DNA of 5,363 nucleotides from Actinomycetota bacterium (GCA_005885115.1 VAXX01000081.1:1-5363); one strand, 5' to 3'. Counted from the stretch's first letter, positions 1 to 5,089 are shown. Notes: generated by a model not told the origin, from the letters alone. Made by a program: numbers and translations.

Positions 1-24
1 GCGGCTGAGGGGAGGTGAAACGCC

Positions 25-96
25 ATGCGGCACACCAGTCTCCCGGTCCTCGGGGGCGACGACGAGGAAGGCGGCGACAACAACGGCCACGGCTGA
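25..96 (+). CDS. Possible 23-aa acidic peptide ORF
   Basis: ATG at 25 is preceded by an excellent ribosome binding site (GGGGAGGTGA, 9-18) with a 6-nt spacer. The frame is short and ends at TGA 94-96. The product begins MRHTSLPVLGG and ends in an Asp/Glu/Asn/Gly-rich tail (DDEEGGDNNGHG). An in-frame TGA at 16-18 excludes a longer upstream start. I recognise no family. It could be a genuine micro-protein, a leader peptide for the operon beginning at 195 (a strong hairpin lies between them), or chance translation after the end of an upstream gene whose stop may be TGA 6-8 or 16-18. The longer GTG-started frame from 15 that runs through this stretch encodes an Arg-rich low-complexity leader and is probably not translated. 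Confidence is low because short ORFs are common by chance. Confidence 0.25.
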   Translation: MRHTSLPVLGGDDEEGGDNNGHG

Positions 97-117
97 CCCA
101 AGGCCAGACCAAGCCGA

Positions 118-153
118 GCCCGGCCAGGCTGGCAGCGTTGAGCCTGGCCGGGC
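118..153 (+). terminator. Perfect 13-bp hairpin, terminator-like or leader structure
   Basis: The left arm GCCCGGCCAGGCT (118-130) and right arm AGCCTGGCCGGGC (141-153) are exact reverse complements around a 10-nt loop (131-140). No T-run follows, which is common for actinomycete terminator hairpins. It sits 22 nt after the stop of the 23-codon ORF and 27 nt before the ribosome binding site of the gene at 195. It could therefore end an upstream transcript or act as a 5' leader structure for the small-gene operon. The structure is certain from the sequence; its role is inferred. Confidence 0.5.
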
Positions 154-194
154 ATCGGAAAGGGCTAACCGAGACGAAACAAGGAGCTGGAGCA

Positions 195-413
195 ATGGCG
201 ATCGCGGCGAGCGTCGTCATAGGGCTGGCGCTGGGCTGGGTTGCGGGTATGTGGACACGGAAGCGGTCGGATACCTGGTGCCCGGTGGATGGCTCGAAGC
301 TGAGCTGCCCACGCTGCATTACGGCCGAGGCGCCGCTCGGCAGTCCAGCCAATGCGCTGCGGCGGAAGTCCACTGTGGAGGGTGGGGTACGGCATGAGCG
401 CTGGAGTTGTTGA
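195..413 (+). CDS. Small membrane-anchored Cys-rich protein (mobile-element type)
   Basis: This encodes a 72-aa protein of unknown function. ATG 195 is chosen because AAGGAG (181-186) lies 8 nt upstream. The upstream extension of the frame back to GTG 15 is Arg-rich low-complexity sequence and is rejected. Residues 3-20 form one hydrophobic, Ala/Val/Leu/Gly-rich segment followed by TRKR, which predicts a single N-terminal membrane helix with a cytoplasmic C-terminus. After it, Cys29, Cys38 and Cys41 (Cx8CxxC) suggest a small metal-binding knuckle. The tail is basic and ends in Cys72. Its last 20 nt overlap the next gene, so the two are probably translationally coupled. From general familiarity, short one-helix proteins like this occur beside conjugation genes in actinomycete integrative elements. 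That placement is inferred, and no transfer, replication or integrase gene is visible in the window. Confidence 0.65.
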   Translation: MAIAASVVIGLALGWVAGMWTRKRSDTWCPVDGSKLSCPRCITAEAPLGSPANALRRKSTVEGGVRHERWSC

Positions 414-576
414 GCCACAAGAACTCAGCCAGGCGGACGAGGTATTCCGCCGGGTCATGGCTGCCGTTACCGAGCAAGCGTGCGCCGAGGGCCGCGAAGG
501 CGAAGTCATGGAGGCGCTGTTTCCCGTGCTTCTGAACGGTGTTGGCGACCACGACGGCGAAAACCACCCCTTGTGA
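394..576 (+). CDS. Small acidic hypothetical protein, 60 aa
   Basis: The product starts MSAGVVEPQELSQADEVF, is acidic overall and appears helical through residues 10-47. It has no membrane segment, signal peptide or catalytic motif I can name. ATG 394 is preferred to the in-frame ATG 352 because GGAGG (377-381) and a G-rich stretch precede it, and because the sequence from Ser2 looks like a natural N-terminus. The spacing of 12 nt from GGAGG is on the long side. The gene overlaps the membrane-protein gene by 20 nt upstream. Its stop shares one base with the next start (TGATG at 574-578), so all three genes are very likely co-translated from one mRNA. It resembles orphan small proteins of actinomycete integrative elements; the function is unknown. 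Confidence 0.62.
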   Translation: MSAGVVEPQELSQADEVFRRVMAAVTEQACAEGREGEVMEALFPVLLNGVGDHDGENHPL

Positions 577-845
577 TGGCTGCACACCGGGCCCCGGACA
601 GCCAGCTCTACCTGAGCGGTGCGGCTCTTGACGAACTCGACCAGGCGCAAGCCGAACTGGACGCGCACTTGCCGAGCGGCAGCGATGGAAGATGCCTCCA
701 CTGTCGGCAGGAAATCCCTTGTGCCGCGCGGGAACGAGCTTCGCTCACCTTCCGCCGGTACGGGGCGCTGCCCAAACGGCGGCCGGGACTCGCCAGGGTG
801 CGGCCGGTGGGCGAGGTCGCGTCAGTAGCAGGATTGCTGACCTGA
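576..845 (+). CDS. Small CxxC-containing hypothetical protein, 89 aa
   Basis: The ATG at 576-578 overlaps the TGA of the preceding gene by one base. This is a termination-reinitiation arrangement and fixes the start; a longer in-frame version from 480 would run across the whole preceding gene. The 89-aa product has an N-terminal acidic helix (LDELDQAQAELDAHL, about residues 18-32). Then comes a Cys cluster, CLHCRQEIPC, with Cys40, Cys43 and Cys49, followed by a basic segment (RERASLTFRRYGALPKRRPG) ending near residue 71. The Cys spacing suggests a small zinc knuckle, and the basic part could contact nucleic acid; both are inferences. I recall similar short proteins in actinomycete integrative elements but cannot name a characterised homologue. 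Only one base separates its stop from the ATG of the antitoxin-like frame. Confidence 0.65.
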   Translation: MAAHRAPDSQLYLSGAALDELDQAQAELDAHLPSGSDGRCLHCRQEIPCAARERASLTFRRYGALPKRRPGLARVRPVGEVASVAGLLT

Positions 846-846
846 G

Positions 847-1020
847 ATGCCGAAGACGCTTGTTGACATCGACGTGGAGCTGCTGGCTCAGGCGCAACAG
901 ATTCTTGGGACCAGCACCAAGAAGGACACGGTGCCCGTGCGGGAGCGGGTTCGAGTAACGCTGCGATGGTGCGGGAGAGGGGACTCGAACCCCTACGTCC
1001 TCTCGGACACCAGGACCTAA
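847..1020 (+). pseudogene. Truncated VapB-type antitoxin reading into tRNA-Leu
   Basis: ATG 847 follows the previous stop by one base. The first 29 residues (MPKTLVDIDVELLAQAQQ, then ILGTSTKKDTV) match what I know of VapB/DUF2191 antitoxins: a short beta strand for ribbon DNA contact, a helix, and the hallmark [S/T]KKDTV. Family members continue with N-A-A-L-R-E-V-V and an acidic toxin-binding tail, about 65-90 aa in all. Here the frame goes on PVRERVRVTLRW, retains only a distant echo of LREVVR, and then translates the antisense of tRNA-Leu until TAA 1018-1020. That gives 57 residues with no recognisable toxin-binding region. No PIN-domain VapC follows. The simplest reading is a gene cut at an attachment site. 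A functional short DNA-binding remnant cannot be excluded. AT-ending codons (CTT, GTT, GCT, CAA, ATT) set it apart from the genes beyond 1069. Confidence 0.6.
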
Positions 1021-1023
1021 ACC
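967..1023 (-). other. Candidate integration site (att core) in tRNA 3' half
   Basis: Actinomycete integrative elements such as pSAM2 recombine within the 3' half of a tRNA gene, from the anticodon loop to the CCA end, and restore that half. Here the tRNA is complete. A differently biased small-gene operon starts right at its 3' end, and an antitoxin gene loses its family sequence within the roughly 35 nt before that end. The interval given is the anticodon loop to CCA by analogy only. The second copy of the core, the integrase and the excisionase are outside the window, so neither the site nor its limits are demonstrated. Confidence 0.35.
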
Positions 1024-1053
1024 TGGCGCGGCTGCCAGTTACGCCACTCCCGC
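967..1053 (-). tRNA. tRNA-Leu (anticodon UAG), CCA encoded
   Basis: Read on the minus strand, the acceptor arms GCGGGAG (1053-1047) and CTCCCGC (977-971) pair fully, followed by discriminator A (970) and an encoded CCA (969-967). The anticodon arm is CCAGG-TTTAGGT-CCTGG, giving anticodon UAG for CUA leucine codons. The T arm (978-994) has stem AGGGG and loop TTCGAGT. A long variable arm (GTCC-GAGA-GGAC) makes it a class II tRNA, as expected for leucine. The body without CCA is 970-1053. It begins 15 nt after the stop of the transglutaminase gene on the same strand. Its 3' end abuts the foreign-looking small-gene operon. Confidence 0.95.
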
Positions 1054-1065
1054 CGGCAGTGCAGA

Positions 1066-1071
1066 AGTCTA
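1066..1071 (-). promoter_or_regulatory. -10 box of tRNA-Leu overlapping the transglutaminase stop
   Basis: On the minus strand TAGACT (1071 to 1066) matches the actinobacterial -10 pattern TANNNT. Its first three bases are the TAG stop codon of the transglutaminase gene. The implied transcription start near 1059 would leave a 5' leader of only about 6 nt before the tRNA, which suits a tRNA gene. I see no convincing -35 hexamer 16-18 nt upstream, so read-through from the operon with processing remains an alternative. Confidence 0.45.
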
Positions 1072-1914
1072 ACCCAGCCGGGTCACTTCGACCGTGACGC
1101 CCAGCTCAGAGCCGGGTGCGCCGTGGTAGACGCCCTTGAGCGGGGTCACGTCGGCGTACTCCCGGCCCCGGGCGACGATCACGTGCTGGACCCCGGTGGC
1201 CACGCCGTTGGTCGGGTCGTACCCCTCCCAACCGCCGCACCACCACTCGACCCAGGCGTGGCTCTGCCCCTCGACCGTCTCGCCGATCGCCGCGTCGGGG
1301 CTGGGATGCAGGTACCCGGAGACGTACCGGACCGGGATCCCGACCGCCCGCAGCAGCGCGGCGGTCAGGTGCGCGATGTCCTGGCACACCCCCTTGCGCA
1401 GCTCCCACGCCTCCTGCGCGCCGGTCTGCACGCCGGTCGAGCCGGGCACGTAGGCGACGTTTTCCCTTACCCAGTCGGCGATGGCGCGCGCGGCCTCGCG
1501 GGGTGGCTGTCCGTCGGCGAGTTGCGCCGCGCGTCGGCGCAGCGTCTCGTCCACGGTGGTACGGGTGGTGTCCGTCACCAGTTCCGCATGTCTGTCCAAG
1601 ATGGACGGCGCGCGCAGCACGTCCCACCCGACGGCGGGTACCGGGGCCGGATCGTCGGTCTCGACCATGCTCGACGCGGTGACCTTCAACTGCGGGTGCG
1701 GCCGGTGCAGGTCGAACACGGTGACCTGGCTGCCCCAGTAGTCCAGGTACCGCCACACCGAGGCGGCCGCGGCCGGCGCCACCTCGACCTGGCTGAACAA
1801 CGTGATCTGGTGCGGCGTCGTCATCGGGGTCATCCGGGCCTCGTTGTACGACGCGTACGCCGTCCCCCCGTACGAGAACCCGGTCACGTGGTTGATCCGC
1901 AGCCGCCAGCTCAC
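1069..1914 (-). CDS. Transglutaminase-like cysteine protease/amidase family protein
   Basis: This 281-aa protein has the bacterial transglutaminase-like layout. An N-terminal beta-rich domain (about residues 1-85; begins WRLRINHVTGFSYGG) precedes a papain-like transglutaminase core (about 120-240). The catalytic triad is visible: Cys177 in RKGVCQDIAHL, His219 in GQSHAWVEW and Asp233 in GYDPTNG. There is no signal peptide or membrane segment, so it should be cytosolic. The GTG start at 1914 is supported by AGGGGAG (1926-1920) 5 nt upstream and by its position 1 nt after the alpha-E stop, which implies translational coupling. Family members next to ATP-grasp and alpha-E genes are predicted to hydrolyse or transfer amide bonds in peptides made by the ligase. 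The substrate is unknown. Length and motifs are normal. Confidence 0.93.
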   Translation of the reverse strand: MSWRLRINHVTGFSYGGTAYASYNEARMTPMTTPHQITLFSQVEVAPAAAASVWRYLDYWGSQVTVFDLHRPHPQLKVTASSMVETDDPAPVPAVGWDVLRAPSILDRHAELVTDTTRTTVDETLRRRAAQLADGQPPREAARAIADWVRENVAYVPGSTGVQTGAQEAWELRKGVCQDIAHLTAALLRAVGIPVRYVSGYLHPSPDAAIGETVEGQSHAWVEWWCGGWEGYDPTNGVATGVQHVIVARGREYADVTPLKGVYHGAPGSELGVTVEVTRLG

Positions 1915-1915
1915 G

Positions 1916-2854
1916 TCAGCTCCCCTCGTGGGCCCAGACGACCGGGGCGGCGTGCTTGAAGTACCGGTTGTTGACCGCCGCGCTGCACGCGGCGCAGGCC
2001 TGTTGCAGGGCGCGCAGATGGGCGGGTAGCTCCTCGATCAGCCCGGTCACGTCGGCGTACTCCAGGCGGGTGCGGATCTGGCCGATCGGGCGCCGGGCGG
2101 CGTCGCGTACCCCGGAGCGTTCGGTCGCCGGGGCCAGTTCCCGCAGGCACTGTTCGGCGGTGGTGAGCGCGTGCAGCGCCGACCGGGGGAACAGCCGGTC
2201 CAGCATCAGGAACTCGATGACCCGGGCGGGTTCCAGGGTGCCGCCGTGGGTACGCAGGAACGACTCGTCGGCCCCGCAGGCCCGCAGTACGGTGCGCCAG
2301 TCGCCCGGCCCGTCACTGGTCAGCAGCTGTACCGACAGCAGTCGCGCGGTCATGTCCACCCGTTCCAGGGACCGGCCCAGGATCAGGAAGCGCCACCCCT
2401 CGTCCCGGCTCATCGTGGACTCGGCGAGGCCGGCGAGCACCGCCGCGCGTTCCCGGATGAAACTGAGGAACAGTGCCGGCCCCAGCCGTTCGGCGGCCCG
2501 CCGCCGGGTGGACATCGTATGCCAGGTGACGTTGAGACATTCCCACATCTCACTGGAGATGGTCTCCCGGGCACCGCGCGCGTTCTCCCGGGCGGCGGCC
2601 ACCGCACCGGCCAGCGCGCTCGGGTCGTCCACGTCGAAGGCCAGCCGCTCCAACGCATCCCCGGCGGTCAGCCGCTTCTCGTCGGTGGCGCTGACGCCGA
2701 GGATCGCCAGCAGCGAACGGCACGCGGCGTCCTCGTCGGACCACGGGTCCTCCAGCAGCCGGGCGAGGAACGCGTCGAGGATCCGGGCGGTATCGTCGGC
2801 CCGCTCGACGTACCGGCCGATCCAGAACAGCGACTCGGCGATCCGACTCAGCAT
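1916..2854 (-). CDS. Alpha-E domain-containing protein
   Basis: This 312-aa, almost wholly helical protein is of the alpha-E family (formerly DUF403). Diagnostic stretches are MLSRIAESLFWIGRYVERAD at the N-terminus, ARENARGARETISSEMWE (88-105), and the internal repeat-like LGRSLERVDMTARLL (159-173), which echoes IGRYVERADDTARIL (12-26). The acidic and arginine residues in these helices are the conserved family positions. It is soluble with no signal peptide. The ATG at 2854 overlaps the TAA of the ATP-grasp gene by one base (TAATG), and GGGAG (2868-2864) gives a ribosome binding site. The family is nearly always encoded between or fused to a circularly permuted ATP-grasp and a transglutaminase. 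Its biochemical role is not established; an accessory or scaffold to the ligase is inferred from that linkage. Confidence 0.94.
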   Translation of the reverse strand: MLSRIAESLFWIGRYVERADDTARILDAFLARLLEDPWSDEDAACRSLLAILGVSATDEKRLTAGDALERLAFDVDDPSALAGAVAAARENARGARETISSEMWECLNVTWHTMSTRRRAAERLGPALFLSFIRERAAVLAGLAESTMSRDEGWRFLILGRSLERVDMTARLLSVQLLTSDGPGDWRTVLRACGADESFLRTHGGTLEPARVIEFLMLDRLFPRSALHALTTAEQCLRELAPATERSGVRDAARRPIGQIRTRLEYADVTGLIEELPAHLRALQQACAACSAAVNNRYFKHAAPVVWAHEGS

Positions 2855-4395
2855 TACTGTTGGCTCCCGGTCGGTCCGGCCCCGGCGTCCCGGGGCGCGA
2901 CGTCATGCGGTACCACTTCAACGGTTCTCGTCGCGGTGCGCGGCCGAGGCGGTGCCGCCGCCGGCTCCGCGGCCAGCACCCAGGTGTCCTTGGAACCGCC
3001 GCCCTGGCTGGAGTTGACCACCAGCGCACCCTCGGGCAGCGCGACCCGGGTCAGCCCACCCGGCAGCAGCCAGACGTCGTCGCCGTCGTTGATGGCGAAC
3101 GGGCGCAGGTCGATGTGCCGGGGCGCGACCCGGTTGCCGATGAGGGTGGGCGAGGTGGACAGGGCGACCGGCCGCTGGGCGATCCAGCCGCGCGGGTCGG
3201 CCGCGACCGTCGCCCGCAGACTGTCCAATGTGGACTCGTCGGCCGCCGGTCCGATGACGATGCCCTTGCCACCGGAGCCGTCCACCGGTTTGAGCACCAG
3301 AGTGTCCAGAGTGGACAGTACGTGCCGCAGCACCTCGGGGTCGTCCAGTCGGTGCGTCTCCACGTTGGGGATCAGCGGTTCCTCGGACAGGTAGTAGCGG
3401 ATCAGGTCGGGCACGTACGTGTACAGCAGCTTGTCGTCGGCGACCCCGTTGCCGATCGCGTTGGCCAGCGTCACGGTGCCGGCCCGGGCCGCGTTGACGA
3501 TGCCCGGGCAGCCGATCACCGAGTCCGGCAGGAAGTGCAGCGGGTCGAGGAACTCGTCGTCCACCCGCCGGTACACCACGTGTACCGGCTGTTCCCCTTG
3601 CGTGGTGCGCATCCGTACCCGGTTGCCCGAGCAGACCAGGTCGCGCCCTTCCACCAGTTCGACGCCCATCAGCCGGGCCAGCAACGCGTGCTCGAAGTAC
3701 GCCGCGTTGTAGACCCCGGGCGTGAGCACGACGACGCACGGATCGGCCACCCCGTCGGGCGCGGCCGCCCGCAGCGCGGCCAGCAGCCGGGCCGGGTAGT
3801 CGTCCACCGGGCTGACCCGCGCGTCGGCGAACAGGGTCGGCAGCGTCTGGGTCATCGCGCGCCGGTTCTCGATGACGTAGCTGACCCCGGACGGGATCCG
3901 CAGGTTGTCCTCCAGGACGCGGAACTGGCCGGCCTCGTCGCGCACCAGGTCGACGCCGGAGATGTGGATGCGTACCCCGTTGGCCGGCTCGATCCCGTAC
4001 GCCTCCCGGCGGAAATGGGCGCTCGTGGTCACCAGCCGCCGGGGTACCACGCCGTCGTCCAGGACCGATCCCCGCCCGTACACGTCGGCCAGGAACCGTT
4101 CCAGCGCGGTGACCCGTTGCCGGACCGCCCGGGTCACCATGTCCCATTCGGCGGCGTCGATGATCCGGGGGATCAGGTCGAGCGGGAAGGGCCGCTCCTC
4201 GCCCGCGTACGCGAAGGTGACGCCCCGGTCGGTGAACACCCGCGCGAGCTGGTCGGCCCGGAACCGCAGATCCACGCCGGACAGCGGTTGGAGGGTGGCG
4301 AACAGCGACAGGTACGGCGCGCGGGGCTGCCCCGGCGCGGCGAACATCTCGTCCCAGGCCGCTGCCAGCCGGTAGGAATCGAAGATGTCCGCCAT
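2854..4395 (-). CDS. Circularly permuted ATP-grasp ligase (DUF404/DUF407 type)
   Basis: This 513-aa protein is a predicted ATP-dependent carboxylate-amine (peptide) ligase of the circularly permuted ATP-grasp family. Visible landmarks are VLEDNLRIPSGVSY (160-173), VYRRVDDEFLDP (274-285), the glycine-rich nucleotide-binding LKPVDGSGGKGIVIG (368-382), RHIDLRPFAI (426-435), LPGGLTRVA (444-452) and NSSQGGGSKDTWVL (461-474). The start MADIFDSYRLAAAWDEMF is typical of the family. ATG 4395 lacks a clear ribosome binding site, but TACCGT lies 6 nt upstream, as for a leaderless mRNA. Residues 476-513 form a Pro/Ala/Arg/Thr tail after the conserved fold, probably disordered and lineage-specific. It is the first cistron of the ligase / alpha-E / transglutaminase cassette and overlaps the second by one base. 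Published genome-context analysis predicts peptide synthesis or protein tagging; the real substrate is unknown. Confidence 0.94.
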   Translation of the reverse strand: MADIFDSYRLAAAWDEMFAAPGQPRAPYLSLFATLQPLSGVDLRFRADQLARVFTDRGVTFAYAGEERPFPLDLIPRIIDAAEWDMVTRAVRQRVTALERFLADVYGRGSVLDDGVVPRRLVTTSAHFRREAYGIEPANGVRIHISGVDLVRDEAGQFRVLEDNLRIPSGVSYVIENRRAMTQTLPTLFADARVSPVDDYPARLLAALRAAAPDGVADPCVVVLTPGVYNAAYFEHALLARLMGVELVEGRDLVCSGNRVRMRTTQGEQPVHVVYRRVDDEFLDPLHFLPDSVIGCPGIVNAARAGTVTLANAIGNGVADDKLLYTYVPDLIRYYLSEEPLIPNVETHRLDDPEVLRHVLSTLDTLVLKPVDGSGGKGIVIGPAADESTLDSLRATVAADPRGWIAQRPVALSTSPTLIGNRVAPRHIDLRPFAINDGDDVWLLPGGLTRVALPEGALVVNSSQGGGSKDTWVLAAEPAAAPPRPRTATRTVEVVPHDVAPRDAGAGPTGSQQ

Positions 4396-4401
4396 GGCCG
4401 G

Positions 4402-4407
4402 ACGGTA
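4402..4407 (-). promoter_or_regulatory. Possible -10 box for a leaderless ATP-grasp transcript
   Basis: TACCGT (4407 to 4402, minus strand) fits TANNNT and ends 6 nt before the ATG at 4395. That would place transcription initiation on or next to the A of the start codon. This would explain why no ribosome binding site is visible. No -35 match is evident. The alternative is co-transcription from the peroxiredoxin gene, whose stop is 39 nt upstream. Confidence 0.3.
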
Positions 4408-4434
4408 CGCCGGATCGGTTTCCGACGCATTAAC

Positions 4435-4911
4435 TCAGTCGATGCCGAGATCCTTGCGCAACTTGGCCACGTGACCGGTCGCCTTCACGTTGTACAGCGC
4501 GCGCTCGATCTTTCCGGCCTCGTCGATGACGAACGTGGACCGGATCACCCCGGTGACCGTCTTGCCGTACAACTGCTTCTGCCCGTACGCCCCGTACGCG
4601 GTGAGCACCGTCTTGTCGTGGTCTGCCACCAACGGGAAGGTCAGCGCGTCCCGTTCCCGGAACTTGGCCAGCGCCGCGGGGGTGTCCGGGGAGATCCCGA
4701 CGACCTCGTACCCGTGCCCCTTGAGCGAGGCGATCGAGTCGCGGAAGTCGCACGCCTGGGTCGTGCACCCGGGCGTCATCGCCGCCGGGTACGCGTACAG
4801 GATCACCCTGCGCCCCCGCAGGTCCCCCAGCGACAACTGCTTCCCGTCGTCGGTCGGCAGCGCGAAGTCGGGCGCGTCGTCACCAGGCTGGAGCCGTACC
4901 GGTTCGGTCAT
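4435..4911 (-). CDS. bcp: Thioredoxin-dependent peroxiredoxin, BCP/PrxQ type
   Basis: This 158-aa peroxiredoxin reduces hydrogen peroxide and organic peroxides in the cytosol at the expense of thioredoxin or a similar thiol donor. The active site is YPAAMTPGCTTQACDFRDS: Pro42, Thr46 and the peroxidatic Cys49 make the PxxxTxxC motif. Cys54, five residues on, is the resolving cysteine typical of the atypical 2-Cys BCP/PrxQ group. Arg124 in GVIRSTFVIDEAGKI is the conserved active-site arginine. The length is normal and there is no signal peptide. ATG 4911 has no clear ribosome binding site but has TAGGCT 7 nt upstream, suggesting a leaderless or nearly leaderless message. It lies 39 nt upstream of the ATP-grasp gene on the same strand, with no hairpin between, so it may share that operon. 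No functional link to the ligase cassette is known to me. Confidence 0.93.
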   Translation of the reverse strand: MTEPVRLQPGDDAPDFALPTDDGKQLSLGDLRGRRVILYAYPAAMTPGCTTQACDFRDSIASLKGHGYEVVGISPDTPAALAKFRERDALTFPLVADHDKTVLTAYGAYGQKQLYGKTVTGVIRSTFVIDEAGKIERALYNVKATGHVAKLRKDLGID

Positions 4912-4918
4912 ACCGGCA

Positions 4919-4924
4919 AGCCTA
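4919..4924 (-). promoter_or_regulatory. Possible -10 box for the peroxiredoxin gene
   Basis: TAGGCT (4924 to 4919, minus strand) matches TANNNT and ends 7 nt before the ATG at 4911, so the transcript would be leaderless or nearly so. The expected -35 position is G/C-rich and shows no match to TTGACA. The call rests on the hexamer, its spacing and the missing ribosome binding site. Confidence 0.35.
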
Positions 4925-4957
4925 GCCAGTCGCCGTCAGCCCGCCGCCGCCCGGTCC

Positions 4958-4976
4958 CCTTCCGTGGCCTGGAAGG
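4958..4976. repeat. 6-bp inverted repeat in the divergent intergenic region
   Basis: CCTTCC (4958-4963) and GGAAGG (4971-4976) are exact reverse complements around 7 nt. They lie between the divergent peroxiredoxin and secreted-protein genes, just upstream of a TTGACG hexamer. It could be an operator half-site pair or a weak hairpin. The arms are short and low in complexity, so chance is plausible. The rest of 4912-5089 shows only the promoter hints listed separately. Confidence 0.25.
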
Positions 4977-4982
4977 CGGGCA

Positions 4983-5011
4983 TTGACGCTCATGCATGGT
5001 CCTGCGATCGT
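4983..5011 (+). promoter_or_regulatory. Possible promoter of the secreted beta-propeller gene
   Basis: TTGACG (4983-4988) is a close match to the vegetative -35 consensus. GATCGT (5006-5011), 17 bp downstream, is a weak -10 candidate that keeps the A at position 2 and the T at position 6. An 8-bp palindrome CATGCATG (4991-4998) falls in the spacer. If used, the 5' leader would be about 70 nt. The -35 is good and the -10 poor, so confidence is low. Confidence 0.3.
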
Positions 5012-5089
5012 GGGGAAACGGCACCCGCCCGTGCCTCGGCTACTGAATGGCGTCCACCCACGCCGTCCCACGAGCAGTCGGAGGAGCGA

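Noticed and set aside
15..194. N-terminal extension of the 195 gene back to GTG 15
   Set aside because: The added sequence is Arg/Gln-rich, runs through the perfect hairpin, and is unnecessary because AAGGAG precedes ATG 195 at good spacing.
165..701. 178-codon minus-strand frame across the small-gene operon
   Set aside because: No family is recognised and there is no plausible ribosome binding site. The + strand has three short frames in tight overlapping order with ribosome binding sites and Cys motifs.
927..939. Small hairpin CACGG-TGC-CCGTG as a terminator for tRNA-Leu
   Set aside because: The stem is only 5 bp with a 3-nt loop and has no T-run on the minus strand. It lies inside the antitoxin-like frame.
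1123..1959. 278-codon + strand frame opposite the transglutaminase gene
   Set aside because: It has low-complexity composition and lies wholly antisense to a gene with a complete Cys-His-Asp triad.
2171..3394. 407-codon + strand frame opposite the alpha-E and ATP-grasp genes
   Set aside because: It has Pro/Gly/Arg/Gln-rich composition, no recognisable domain, and spans the junction of two real genes on the other strand.
4409..4425. GGAAAC on the minus strand upstream of the ATP-grasp gene as an ECF-sigma -35 element
   Set aside because: The distance to the nearest CGTC-like -10 is about 13 nt, too short for ECF promoters.
2860..4986. 708-codon open frame on the + strand, antisense to the ATP-grasp and peroxiredoxin genes
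   Set aside because: It is a mirror effect of strong GC3 bias. The product is low-complexity Arg/Gly/Val/Asp/Gln-rich with no domain, while the minus strand has two clear enzymes with intact motifs.
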